NCBI GenBank assembly: GCA_033026295.1 | Contig: CM065176.1 | Coordinates: 2,740,501-2,804,500 of the forward strand | DNA length: 64,000 nucleotides | Reading direction: 5' to 3' | Source: Channa striata | Lineage: Eukaryota > Chordata > Actinopteri > Anabantiformes > Channidae | Shown here: piece after piece, positions 11,328 through 33,300 of the stretch | Numbering within the stretch: position 1 is the first letter of the stretch | Layout of the letters: every line of letters starts with the position of its first letter | Notes under the pieces: generated by a model | Databases searched by the model: none | Seen by the model: only the letters and a program-made list of their open reading frames with translations | Told to the model about the DNA's origin: nothing | Position numbers and translations under genes: made by a program

Positions 11328-13617
11328 GTAACACTAGTAGTGATAAGTTGTTTTTACAACAATGGGTTGTTGGAAATATGTCACACTTTCTACACCTTTT
11401 CAGCAAGGTCAAATGTCAGTGAACTGTAAAACAATGTTCATATTGAGACACACATCAATATATTTGAGATTTAAAGCAGTTGAATTATGGCTCTATGCTG
11501 GTACTTTAAATATTAGAGACAGAAGTGACACAAGCATATGAAGAATTGGTGCTGTAAGTAAAAAAAAATGTTTTGGGGCTATAATTAAATTTCCATTAAT
11601 TCTTCTGGGGGACCTGCTTTATACTGTGGGCTCCCCAAACAAACCAGACCTCTACAGTCACTTAATTGTGGCTGGCCCCTAGACTTGTGTGTACAAGACT
11701 TAACATACACGGACAGAGCGAACCTTCAAATGTGATGATGTGTCAGTTTCAATGTTTGCTGCAATTACTCAATAATGCACATGAACATAATAACTGAATC
11801 AAGTTTTCCAAGTGGTACTATTAATGTAAGTAATCACTTTGTAAGTATTCTGTTTTTGTGAGAAAAGTTTGCAGAGGTACAACCCTAAACCATTTGAAGC
11901 TACTGCCTGAATTCTGTCTGAAAGACAGGCTCTTCATCTAGTCCTACCAAGCAAAGTTTTTGTAACAAAATGCTGTCAAATGAATCACGTTTTAACACAG
12001 TGTCAATTGTCAGAGGCACTGGCAGTTTCATTTAGTACAAAACTCTTCTTTTGTACAGTGGCATAAGCTAAATTATAAGCAAGATAATTTTGAGATTAGA
12101 TCTCCTTGTTGGGCAACGCAATCCATCTGAATAAAAGCAACATTGTGGATTTTAAGACAACTCTTCTGTAGCTCAGGAGACTTTACTACCTGTGCACATT
12201 TTCTTATCAAAAATACATACTGGCATTACACACATCACACAGCTTCACTCTGCAACGATGGTCACACACAGACGAATTATAATTTAGCAACTTACTGACA
12301 AGACATAGAAGCTTTTAGGAGTTCCTTAGTGATCTTGACCAGGCCTAAAATTCTTACCTTTGAGGTGAGTCATTAAACACACTAAAACAGCTCGTTCTGT
12401 TTTTGGTGTGTTTAGGACAGGACAACAGCATGTTTAGGAGTGAATGAGCCGCAAATGTGCCTTAACAATTAATCAGTATGTCCAGATAAACTACTACTTT
12501 GTTTCTGTTCAGGCTAAACATAACAATAACTTTTCTTTTTCCACGGTTTACTAGAGTAGGTTGATTGTCGTGTTCCAATTATGACTATTTGTGATATTTC
12601 AGTCAATTAACATTTGAAAAGGTTTTGGACTTAGAAGCACATTTAGATATTTGAGGAATCAGGCGGCAGAGTATGAGTTACCAGGAAAATTATTAAATTA
12701 ATTTAGGTGTTTACACACGATGCTGTTAACTTTGCTTAACTTCTGATATTAAATAGATAACTTTGTTTTTAAAGTCCTGAGCTAAAGAGGGAAAAAAATC
12801 ATGTTTCTATAAAAATAGTAAAATTTCTCCTATAACATTGGCCTACAAGTTGTTGTGTAAGCAACAAAAGTTTAATTTGAATTCAAGCAAGGCTAGGAAA
12901 GTCAACAGGGCTGAAGCAGCAGACATGTGCATAAAACTGGCCCTCAGTTGTGTTTCCCCTGAGCTGTCAAAGTTGGTATTGTATTGAAGTTAGAAATTCC
13001 AGTTTTGTGACATCCCGATACTGCAGCATGAAAAAATCATATACTCTTGTAGCACAGTGAAGTACTACAAACTCAGGTGGTTGACACTGAACCCCTAGTT
13101 GCTCCCGGTAGGCTAGATGAGCACCCTGTGTGGCAGCCATCGTGTGTGTGTGTGTACCAAAATTTGTTTCGATAAAAGCGTCTGCCAAATGAGTAAATGT
13201 AATGAGCTCTGTTTAAATTTTTTTTTCACTGTTTTTTTTTACACACTACAAATATAAGTGTATAGTTTAATATTTCGCTGAACAGTAGTACAAATTCAGA
13301 ATTTCTGGAGGGCTCTGTCGGACTGAGGCACTTGAAAGGTGAGCACTTTGTTTAAAAAAAAAAACAATCACTCTTACCAGCTTCACAACGTGAATATATG
13401 CTGGTTTTCTTTGTCCTCTTCTTATATAGATGGAAAATATTGGGAGTTGGAAACTCTTGACATCCATTTAGGAGTTAAGAGTTTAACATGTTTGGGTGAT
13501 GAGAGATTGTGCAGGACCAAACATTAATTCAGTGGATAGCTTTAAATGTGTGAGATTATGTAAAATGCAGCTAGATGACGTTTGTTTCTGCAATACCATG
13601 TTTCAGTTTCTACCCAG
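11328..13617 (+). other. CTCF intron upstream of the first coding exon
   Basis: AT-rich intron with no gene-like frame on either strand. Its only recognisable content is the SINE remnant at 13070-13200 and short A/T runs. Confidence 0.5.
13070..13200 (+). repeat. SINE remnant, 5'-truncated, with L2-like tail
   Basis: It contains the SINE body piece GACACTGAACCCCTAGTTGC, then GAGCACCCTGTGTGGCAGCC, a short TG run, and the tail GATAAAAGCGTCTGCCAAAT. The same order is seen in the copies at 52845 and 63485. The tRNA-like head is missing. Confidence 0.7.
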
Positions 13618-13618
13618 G

Positions 13619-22793
<9,175 letters not shown>

Positions 22794-25300
22794 ACGCCAC
22801 ATACAGCCACACGTGTAGTTGGACTACATTTGATTGGCAAAGACGTTACCATTTTCTCATCCTTGCTCCAAACTTCATGTTGAATGCCTGTGCTTTTAAT
22901 GGCAGCTCTTTAGCCTCTTTTCCAATAGCTCCAAAAATAACAATGCACAAAGAAGGGAAGTTGCATGTAAATACTTGTACACTGTAACATCATATCATGC
23001 ATATCAGTCTGCATACTGATGTTTGTGGATCACATGCACACGTACAGAAAATACCAGATCCCGCTGCACACACCTCCCACATCCTTGACAGTTATTGTCC
23101 AAGCCAATGGCAAGTCAGCTTTCTGATCTTAAATGATTTTTTTTTCCAGTTGTGCATTTTGCTACTTGTTTGTACCCAAAGCCACATCCTGTGTCAGTCC
23201 CTGCCCACACACTCCACGGTTAATGTGCAGACAGAAACTAGTTCCTTTCTTTGTCGCTCTGCCACAAAAATACATTGTTTGTTCTACCTTTACTTTTAAC
23301 TGACTTTTTCTGCCACTTTGCTTGCTGGTTTTAAATCTACGCCAAGTTTGCAAATTTCAAGCCTTTTCGTGTGTGTGTGTGTGTGTGTGTGTGCGTGCGT
23401 GTGTGCTTAGACATAAATGTAGTTTTTCTTATTAAAGATGTAGTACGCGGTACCTCAGTTTGTCTCTGAGATACAAATGTCTCTAAATGATTTTTTTTAT
23501 TTTTTACCTTGAGTGTCATTTTCCTCTTTTGCCTGTGTACCACACGTGGTGTTATTAGTCGGCTATTCAAAGACTTTAAAGGACACAAGTTAGCAGAATA
23601 ATTAATCTTCATACCCAAGCAAATGGAGAGAGGACAAAGTTGGTGTTTTGTTTTCATCGGCTTAGTTTATCAGTGTGACATCCATCCTGCACCCAGCCAT
23701 ATTCTATTGGAACGTTATCCTCGGTTAGTTCATTTTAAAATTACAGTTTTGAGGTAGCTGCTAAATTAAATTTCCCTAGCAACCCACTTCTCTGTTTACA
23801 TGATGTTTCTTTCCTTTTGTCTGAACAATAAGGGCGAGGGTTAGCCATCTCAGACCCAGGATGACCCCTGATGGCTGGAGGAAATCCTGATTCGATAGTA
23901 GAATATTGTATTACAGTTAGGATCTAGAACATTCCAGTACTTTAATTAACAGGGAATAATGTCTATGCATTAGTATTTTCTTGTTAGTGGTGAAAAGTTT
24001 TGCAGGGTAATATCAGCAGCTCTTTCTTTACACGGCAGTTCATATTGTGCTAGGAACTGATGGTTAGTCTTTCAAATGCCCCTTCACCTACAGGAATCAA
24101 CAGCAAAAAATTGCGACAGGGCATTAGTATGTAAATACACATTTTAAACCCTGTTCAGCAATATTTAATTTGTTTTAAATATTTGATTTGACTATGTGTT
24201 GGTTAAAAGGCATCAAAGTTTTGGTTTATGATGTGCATGGTAGTGCCATGTCTGGAACTTGATGTCCTGATCATGTACATGGGATTTGCCCTATTGTGGC
24301 TTCCATCCAGAGCTGATCCCCCACTAACCAGCCAAATTGAACTGAATTAATCTTAACCACTATCATGTAATTTTTTTTCTGTCTGTATATTTTATTTATT
24401 TCTGATAGTTTCTTCAGGCCTTGACCAGTCCCTCCAAATCAGTTATTCCTGATATTACAAAAACAAAGGGTTAAGATCTGTCATATGAAGTGAGGTTAAC
24501 AAAAAGTTAATGGTCTAATTCTTAACAAGTTGTGTAATTTGTCATCTTAAAAGTTACTAATAGACCACGACCAAAAGCTATGGAGCGGTGTGATTTCCCA
24601 GGTAATGATTCTTTGTAATTGGCCTTCCTTTCTTCATAGAATGACCTGTTAGTGATAGGTGGAACCATCTCCTCTGTTACGTCACATTTTTAAGATGCCC
24701 AGTATTATTGAAACCTGAATGTAAAGAAATTGATCACAAAGAGATAGTGCCAGGACACTGACTGGCAGTTCATAGTAAGGTGAAGTAAGAACTGCTCCTG
24801 AATGAATCGCTGAAGTTTTTGTTCTGTTGGTGGGTGAGTGGAAAATGACTGTTTGGCCATTCTCATAGCAACAGCATTGTTTTTGTTTGTGAACAGTTTG
24901 AAAATTAAACACACCCCTGTATTCAGACCAAGAAAATGCAAGGACTTTTTGTCATTTGTGAAAGTTGACATACCATGCACCTGATGATAAAATAAAATGA
25001 TCTTAATGGTCCACTGGCCAATGAATGATACATGCTTGTCTTGGGGGGTTGGTGTTATTGTGTGGAGGAAGACGTTTAAACAAGTGCGAAACCTGAAAGG
25101 CTGTAAAATATCCAAATATATGCACAAAAGCTGCATAGAACTGTGGATTTATTGGACAAGGACACTTCCACGTGCAGCTGAATAACCTTGTCGACTCGGT
25201 CATGCAAGTTATGTCTGTGTAATGCTCGACTCTTGTTACTGGGCAGATTTTTGTAATTTTGTCCTCAAACACCTTTGAGGATTTTTAGCTTGTGCTTTTG
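22794..25300 (+). other. CTCF 3'UTR and CTCF-CARMIL2 intergenic region
   Basis: There is no coding frame of substance on either strand. An ATTAAA at 23431-23436 and an AATAAA at 24991-24996 are possible poly(A) signals. A (GT)n tract lies at 23371-23407. I see no repeat family that I can name in the rest. Confidence 0.5.
23371..23407. repeat. (GT)n microsatellite in CTCF 3'UTR
   Basis: A run of GT dinucleotides with two GTGC interruptions (GTGCGTGCGTGTGTG), likely transcribed as part of the 3'UTR if the far poly(A) site is used. Confidence 0.85.
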
Positions 25301-25331
25301 GTCCTTGTGGTTTCAGATTGTGCGTGTTTTG

Positions 25332-25345
25332 GCGCCCCCTGGTGC
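25332..25345 (-). promoter_or_regulatory. CTCF-binding-site-like motif between CTCF and CARMIL2
   Basis: The + strand reads GCGCCCCCTGGTGC. The reverse of the usual CTCF core (CCACCAGGGGGCGC) is GCGCCCCCTGGTGG, so 13 of 14 positions agree; the motif faces the minus strand. It lies 2.5 kb after the CTCF stop and 0.65 kb before the CARMIL2 ATG in otherwise AT-rich sequence. Occupancy is unknown. Confidence 0.6.
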
Positions 25346-25988
25346 TCACAGGCGATTTAAACAGCCCTGCATGCACAACAACGGAATAGTGTTAATTAAA
25401 GAGCTCTTAAAGATTGTTCTTTTCTTTTTTTTATAATACAGTTCTTCCACCACTGTGACATTCTTATGCACTCATGCACATATTTTTTTTCTTTTCCAAT
25501 GTAAACCCACCAATTATTCAGTATAGTGACTTCTTTAAACAGGAGCTCACCACTGTGAAAGTGCAAACTTCCTGACTGTGATGTGTTTTCAGTGTGGGAG
25601 GTTAGATGAAGTTACAACTCACATCATGGAACAGGATGTGTGTGTCGAGGGTGATGACCAAAAAATGTGTGCACAGTAAGCAAGAAAAGGTGACGCATGT
25701 GCACACATGCACAAGTGGAAGAGAGAAAGTCAGTCATACGCGTCTTCACATATTTGGTATCTTCACCCTCCATTTTCTTATTTCTGCTGCCAAGAACCGC
25801 TTCATTTTCCACATGTAGGCTCCTCCTCAGCCAGTACTGGATTCTGTTTATTCCAGCGGGATTCATCTTTTTGTTTCTGTTGACAAATTTCCAGCGTCGG
25901 GTAAAATATTAGGCTCACCAGAAACAGTAAATCACAACTGCACTTTGTGCATCTCTCATCTTTATAACGGTTACTGAGGCTCTTCAGG

Positions 25989-28900
25989 ATGGGCTCTGTC
26001 TCTCAGAACTTGCGAGGTAAGATGAACCACCTTCAGCAACCGCATCAATGACTAAGTAACAGATTGTGCTACTGACCAGGGGCTTGGAAAGAACAATTTC
26101 AGTGTTTTGCTACAAGTTCCATATATTTTTATGAGGTGGTTGTTCAGATTTTTAGAGATGTGTTTGTGAGAGGGGATTCACTGCCTGAGGCAGGCACCAG
26201 CACTGATGTATATTGATGTAAAGTATTTGGCAGTAATTCTATCTTCTTAAGAAGATTTTTAGGGCTATCGTGTTTTCTACACTGATTTATGTTTTGTTAA
26301 TCAACATACTTCTGGCTGTCCACAGGAGGGCTTAATAGTTGTTAAACCATTTTTACTCACGTCTTCCTATTACAGAACCATATCATACTAAATGTAATTC
26401 TACTGCTTCCAAATGCAACTCTGGTAAAGTTAAAATTTATCATTTTATTTGTCAGATTAAATTTCATTTGAAACATTTCACAATAAGTATTTCAGTTTGC
26501 ATATGGGAAATAAACTGTCTGAGGAAAATAAAAATCCTATCAAGGTGTTAATATTTTCCGTGTATTCTCTGTACCATGAATTCCTTTAATAGCACATGGG
26601 TTGTAGCAGTTATGAAGTTTCATTTTTCACTAACAGCAAGTGTGATTACTGTGGTGGCCAGAACACAAGAAAGAACATCCTTCACTTAACAACTGGACAG
26701 ACAAAAAATTATTTTTTCCCAATAAGCTCTCCTGTTTCAAATTGAACTGACTGGACATAGTTTAGAAATGTACACACCTATAGAAATCCTCACAGTTCGA
26801 ACAAGATTCAGGAAGCAATCAGGAAAACCAAACCAAGCCAAGCAAAGTTCTCCAGCTCAGTGGACCCATAAAGGTTAGATGAACTGCTTCATTGTTCACA
26901 TTTACCCACATAGCTGCCAGTATTCATGTGATAGAAATCTTCGCTTCTACTTATGTACTTTAAATAAAATAAGTGCTTTTCTTATCATGGTACTTTGCTT
27001 TCAGCATCTTTTTTCCGCCTTTGCTAATTGCTTGGTTTGTTCCCATTTGTAAGTCGCTGTTTCTCTGTAGACCTCCACAATGATATTTAGTTATAAAATG
27101 TATATCAGAGTCCAGGTATGTTAGAGGGAAGACAATGGACATTGTCAAATGATTTTGAAATGAAATGAAATGTCCCTGAGAGTGTGAGGATGAAGATTCT
27201 CTAATTCAGTGTAGTCTAATGAGACACAAACTCAAACAGTATACTACAAAGAACTAAATCAAGTGCCTGAATATTTCTGTATATGACTCACTTTTCACTT
27301 TCATTCAAAATGACTTAAGAGTGAGGAACGAGGCAAGAAAAAAAGTCAAGGCAAAAACATTAAAGCAAAGGGTTTTTTATGAGAGGACTGATGCATTTTT
27401 TAGAGATTTATAGGAACAGTTGCTGAACGGTTCTGTTCTCAACAGTTTTTTGAATAATAAAAGTGAGAGTTTGACAGCTCCTTCTTCCATAATGGGACCA
27501 CTAGACACTGTTGGCTGGGTAGATTGATTGTGATCAGTGTGTAGTAGAGTCAGAGCTTTAAACTTGATGTGGGCAGCTACAGGAAGCCAGTGCAGAGTTC
27601 TGAACATTGGCGTGACGTGTCCTTTTTGGCTGATTAATAATGAGACGCGCTGCTGCATTTTGGATCATCTGGAGGAGTTTGTGTTAGTGCATGCTGGACG
27701 CACTGTCACCAGGACATTGCAGTGGTGGAGACAAGATATGACCAGATATGACCAGCACCTGCATAATGGGGCGTTCTCAGAAAGTAGATGACTCTGCAGA
27801 CAGCAGTCACCCAGTGGAAACGACAGGAACGGCCATGGGTCGTCACCAGAGCAATAATAGGATGAAAAGTCCTGTGAGTGGATAAGAAAACGGAGAAATG
27901 TAGTTCTCTGTACCAGAGATGCTCAAGTCAGAGAGTGTGGACAGGAGGATCAGAAGGTTCACTGTGCCAAAGGCTGCAGACAGATCAAGAAGAACTAAGC
28001 GAGAAGAACGAGTTGCAGCTTTTGCAGCTTGCAGGGATTCCACAAACCTCAGGTGTGCCATTTCTGTGGAGTGACCACTCTCAAGACCGGACTGGGTGCT
28101 CTAAGAACGGAAATCTGAAAGGCTTGGCCAGCGAGGTAGGGTCAAGAGTAGATTTCTTAAGCAGTGGAATGAGGTGGGGAAGGTGCCAGTTGTGAGAGAT
28201 GTATTGAGGATTAGTGTGAGTGGGAGAAGGATGGGGGGGGGATGGTATCAAGATTGGATTTTTAGAGAGGGGGATGAATCCTTGTTGGGCAAAGTGGATT
28301 TAAAGGAGAGAAAAAATCCAAGACACTTAAAGGGTTAGGTCTGCAAAGAAAATACAACACAATCCAGAAGCACACCTGGAGCCTTGCATCTCATCTGTTC
28401 ATTGGATGTTGTAGCACAGCTGGATTGGCTTCGTTTGGCCAGTTAGGCTTTTATCCAGCCCCCATTCTCTTATTGAAGGTCTCGTCCTCCTTACTAATAC
28501 TGTCTCATAGTGTCTGATAGGCGGCTAGAATACTCCAGTCAGTCCTTACCCAGTCTGACCCTGCTGGCCTGTAACTTTAATAATATCAAATTACAACAAC
28601 ACTAACATCACCACCTACTGAATAATTGCATCGGCTCTGAATAACCGATAGCAACCCCACGAGCGGGTGATGAAGATGATGAAGGTTCAGCAGAAGGACA
28701 AACACTCGAACTGATTGGACAGTGATCCTGTTTGTGTCTGTGACCCTGTGAACAGACCAGATCTCCGACCTGCTGAGGCCTCACAGAGTCTGTCTGGTGA
28801 TACCCGTCATTCTGAACCACTCCAGTCAGACATGTGGGAAAGCACCCAACAGATTTGTGGTGAGTGATGGAAAAAGTCCTTCTTTCTGTTTAACATCATG

Positions 28901-30316
28901 TTTGGCATGTGCACATCAGAGTGTACAAGGTTCCAATTTCTCCGTTGTAAGGTTTAAACTGTGTGTACTATGTGTTTGTTGTTAAGTGGACCTCATTCGT
29001 TTTAAATGTGGCGGCCAAAACATTAAAACCACCTCTTCCACAACCACCTACTGTGCCCTCCGTAATAAATACCCAGTGGAATGATCACCTATCTGACACC
29101 TGATGTCTGTCCCTCTGATGATGTCTCTCTGTCTTAGGTACTGAGCCTGTGGAGAGGCTACCTAGTCGTGAACAAGCAACCTGTCAGGGTAAATCACGCC
29201 TCTGATGGTTTTCTCTTTGTCCAATCTCTCATGTGAAAAGTAAATGCAGCATGAAAGAAGTCGCAGGGTTGCAGGGACTTTGTCAAAGGTTAGAGGCTAA
29301 GACCCTCTTCATTTTCTGGATGTTTCTCTTTTTCTGTGAGGTAGTTTTACTGTAGGCCTTGAAACAAAGTCTGGTCTTAGTGTTTGGTCCGCATCTTGTA
29401 ACTTTGCCTTTATGAGGATCAGCATGAAAAGACAAATGTGTGTGTCTGTGTGTTTGTTTGTGTGTGTACAGATGGAAAGCACATTCAGCTACCTGGAGAT
29501 TTGCTCAATCAACATTCACAGTCTCACACAGGTACAGCTCCAGCAGGCTGAGACCCACGTTTGTAGAGACCAAACGCTGTATATGAATGACATCATACGT
29601 GTTTTGCAGGTTATGTTAGAGACAGACAGACAGACTCTGTCTTTCAGTGTGCTACAAGTTGAGGATCTTGAGGCCATGGTAGGTCACATGACTGCCTCAT
29701 TGAAGAGGATCTTCCCTGATTCTTCTCCAGGGTGGGTCTCACTTTCACACACACAAATCTAACAGACACTATGTGTCCAGACAGGATCCCAGTTAACTGA
29801 CTGCACACAGTCTGCTGAGGGTTGTCAAAGAATAACAAAGAACAAGGGAGGAGAAGCAGTCTTCTGACTCTAGGTCCACCGTGAGACCTAGAGGAGGAAA
29901 CTTTTTAGTTTTAAGGAAAACTGTCACACAAATTTATTTTTCACGAGTGAAGGCATCAGGTCTAATTTCACTGCTTCAATACCAAACCAGTGACATTATC
30001 TTTAATGACAGCTGACAAATAAATATGCGGTAGCCTGCAAACAGAGTAAATATTCTAATAACTAAAAGCTAATGACTTAAAAATATTTTAACATGGTTGT
30101 TGCATGCTCATCACCTTGGTGACCACAAAGTAAAGCTGTGCCCGGGAGCAGCTTCACAGACTCTTTGTCTTGTCTCTGTCTCTCCTGTAAACTCTATTTC
30201 TTGCTCCGTCATTTTCAGAAAGTTGTTGAAGACCATCAATCCAGATCTCCAGCAGAGCCTCATCACATTAACGTGTACCATCGAAGAGCAGCTGAATAAT
30301 CAGCCTGCGTCCTGCG
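25989..30316 (+). CDS. CARMIL2: CARMIL2 exons 1-6: N-terminal PH-like domain
   Basis: Exons 1-6 give residues 1 to about 154. Exon 1 is only 28 nt (MGSVSQNLR) and exon 2 continues DQISDLLRPHRVCLVIPVIL; these align by eye with the LRGEITRFLWP.. start of human CARMIL2. The landmark VLSLWRGYLV then TFSYLEI matches the conserved strand of the CARMIL PH-like domain, which binds membrane lipid. SLKRIFPDSSPG|KLL follows, then PASCGG where the linker to the repeats begins. Exon 1 is the least certain because it is short and 2.7 kb from exon 2. Confidence 0.85.
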
Positions 30317-33300
30317 GTATGTTGCTTTCATGTGACTGCACTCACGTGTTCTAACGTTGCCTGTCATCTCTTATTGTTTGACCTTGTCTTATCTAGGAGG
30401 GTTCTCTGACACTTATGCTGCTTTGTGTGATTTCAATGAGATGCCATACAGGGAGGAGATTCAGTGGGTAAGATATTGGTGTAATCCAACACAACGTTAA
30501 GCTTAATAAGCACACAGACAAAACGTAATATTACCATCAGCCCAATAAAACATGATTAACTGTTGGCAGGATGTAGACAACATCTACTACATGCACAACT
30601 GGAGACACTTCACCCTGCAGGACTTTAGTCACTTAGACAGCAGGTGAAATACAACAGAACGTTCGTACGTTTCATGTTCGCTCAGCCAGTGTGACAGTGT
30701 CTCCATGTTTCCACTCTGCTCGTAGAGACTTGGCATTAGCGGTGGCAGCTTTGTCCTTCAACCAGTGGTTTACCAGAATCTCCTGCAGAGAATTCAAACT
30801 GGTACGTTCTCTTCTTACTATTAGCTTGTACTTATACTTACTTGTAGTTTTTAGTTTCACATGTTTTTAATTTATCCTCAAGTGAAACACATTTGATTTT
30901 CAAATTAGTCCGGTCTCTGATTTTCTTAAACATACCGACTGCTTTGAGGTTCTAATAACTGTCTCTCTATTGGAATCTATCCTGTAAATGTTTGGTAGCA
31001 ATATTTTACTTGCTGTACACAATATCTTAGCAATTATAACATCATATTATACAAAACTAAACTAACACTCCTTACATTCAATATCATATTTCTTTAACCG
31101 TGATTTGAGAAACAGGTGGTTTGAAGGTTCTCAATATGTGTTTTTAAAGGAAAAGGATTGCACTCTTGAATACAAAGCTTTTAGAATCAACAATAATAAA
31201 GACAAAAAATCTGCACAGCAAAGTGAAGGAGACACTTCAATAGGCTGGTTCAAAAGACATCCATCAGTGCATGGATATTCAGAATATAGATTCATAAATA
31301 AGCAGACCACTAATGATTTGCAGATCCTTTTTGACCTATATTAGTTGAAAACATCACAAAGACAAGATATCTAATGTTCTAACTGGTTAACAGTTTCCTG
31401 TTTTTTGCAAATGTTCACTCATTTGGAATTTGATGCCTGCAACGCCCTCCAGAAGACGCGGGACAGGGGTATTTTTATCACTGTGTTACATCGCCTTTCC
31501 TTTAACATCACTCAATAAGCTTTTGGGAACTGAGGACACTAATAAAGAAGCTTTGTTGGTAGAACTGTTTTCCATTCCTGCAACTTTAGCTACTCAAAAG
31601 TCCCGGGTCTGTGTTGTCGTATTTGGCACTGTTGCAAAATACACCAAGCTTTTCAATGGGAGACCGATCTTGACTGCAGGCCGGCCAGTCTAGTACCAAC
31701 ACTCCTTCACTGCGCAGCCACTCTGTTGGCCTGGCATTGTCTTGCTGACTTAAGCAGGGACGTTCTTGAAATAGACGTAGCTTGATTATTTAGCTCTGAC
31801 ACCTGTATGTACATTTCAGCATTATTGGTGCCATCACAGATGTGCAAGTTAACACACCCCCACAACATCACAGATGCTGCCTTTTGAACATGATAACAAT
31901 CTGGATGCTTCTTTTCTTTCATCCATAATTTTCAAAAACAATTTCATATATTTACATTTACATTTAGTCATATGTCAGACGCTTTTATCCATAGCAACTA
32001 ACAAGTGAGGTCAAGGAGAGAATATAAAAGCAAAAAAAATAAATAAATTGCTATCAAAGAAATGTTTCTTTCTTTCAAAGAAAGAGCTTTTCTTTAAGTG
32101 CAAACGAAAAATAGTTCTGTTTTCAGCAGTGTTTTAAATGTAGTGAGTAAGGTCTCTAAACGTTGTGCAGAGTTTGGCAGCTTATTCCACCATCGTGGGA
32201 TTACTGAGCTGAAGAGTTTTCTTCTGTGGGGTGCTGGGACCACCAGACGTTGTATGCAGGCCAAGCGCAGTGGACGGGATGGTTTGTAGACCTGAATGAA
32301 TGAGTTTAGGCAAGCCGGAGCTGTAGAGTTGACCACTCTGAAGGCAAGGACAGAGCCTTGAACCTAATCCATGCAGCCACAGGAAGCCAGTGCCGAGATC
32401 ATATGAGCGGTGTGACATGAGTCCTTTTTGGCTGGTTAAAAATGAGGCGTGCTGCCGCATTTTGGATCATCTGCAGGGGTTTGGTCATGCACACCAGTCA
32501 AAGCTACATGACCTACAGGCTGAGGAAATGTGGTCTGTAAAGCTCAGTTGGTCGTTAATGATGACCCCCAGATTTCTGGCCAACTTAGTGTGGACAATCA
32601 CTGCAAATCCAATGTTGATGCTGATGCTGTGTTATGTCGTGTCAAAAGTCTGGCTGGGGTCAGTCTTGGAGGTTAAGCTGGAGATGTCTTTCTCTCATCC
32701 AAGCAGAGATGTCGGAGAGACAGGCAGAGATGCTTATCTCATATCATATAACAGTAGAGTCATCTGGTGAAAAGGACAAGAAGAGCTGCATGTCATTTGC
32801 ATGGCAGTGTTAAAAAAGCCATGTGAATGGATGATAGAGCCCAGGGAAGAAGTATAGGTGGAAAAATGAAGAGGATCGAGGACTGAGCCCTGTGGTACAC
32901 CGGTGGAGAGGTTATGAGAGTTAGAATCACGCCTCTGCCAGGATAACTTGAAGGTTCAGTCCAGACAAGTAAGAGATGCCTAAATTAGAGACAGCAGTCA
33001 AGAGGATCTGATGGTTCACAGTGTGAAAGGCTGCCGATACTTCCAATAGAATCAAGACAGAAGAATTACCTGAAGCTTTTGCAGCCTGTAGGTATTCCAC
33101 AGCAGTCAGGAGTGCCGTCTCTGTAAAGTGACCACCCTTGAAGCCAGACTGATTGACATCGTGGAGGTTGTTCTGAGAAAGAAGGTCTGAGAGTTGACTG
33201 AAGACTGCTTGTTCCAGGGTCTTGGCCAGAAATGGGAGAAGAGAGACTGGTCTGTAATTCTCCACAAGGGAGGGATCAAGAGAAGGCTTCTTCAACAGTG

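Noticed and set aside
28797..28985. Frame starting MIPVILNHSSQ over CARMIL2 exon 2
   Set aside because: The real exon is read in the same frame but ends at the GTGAGT after 28859; the rest is intron.
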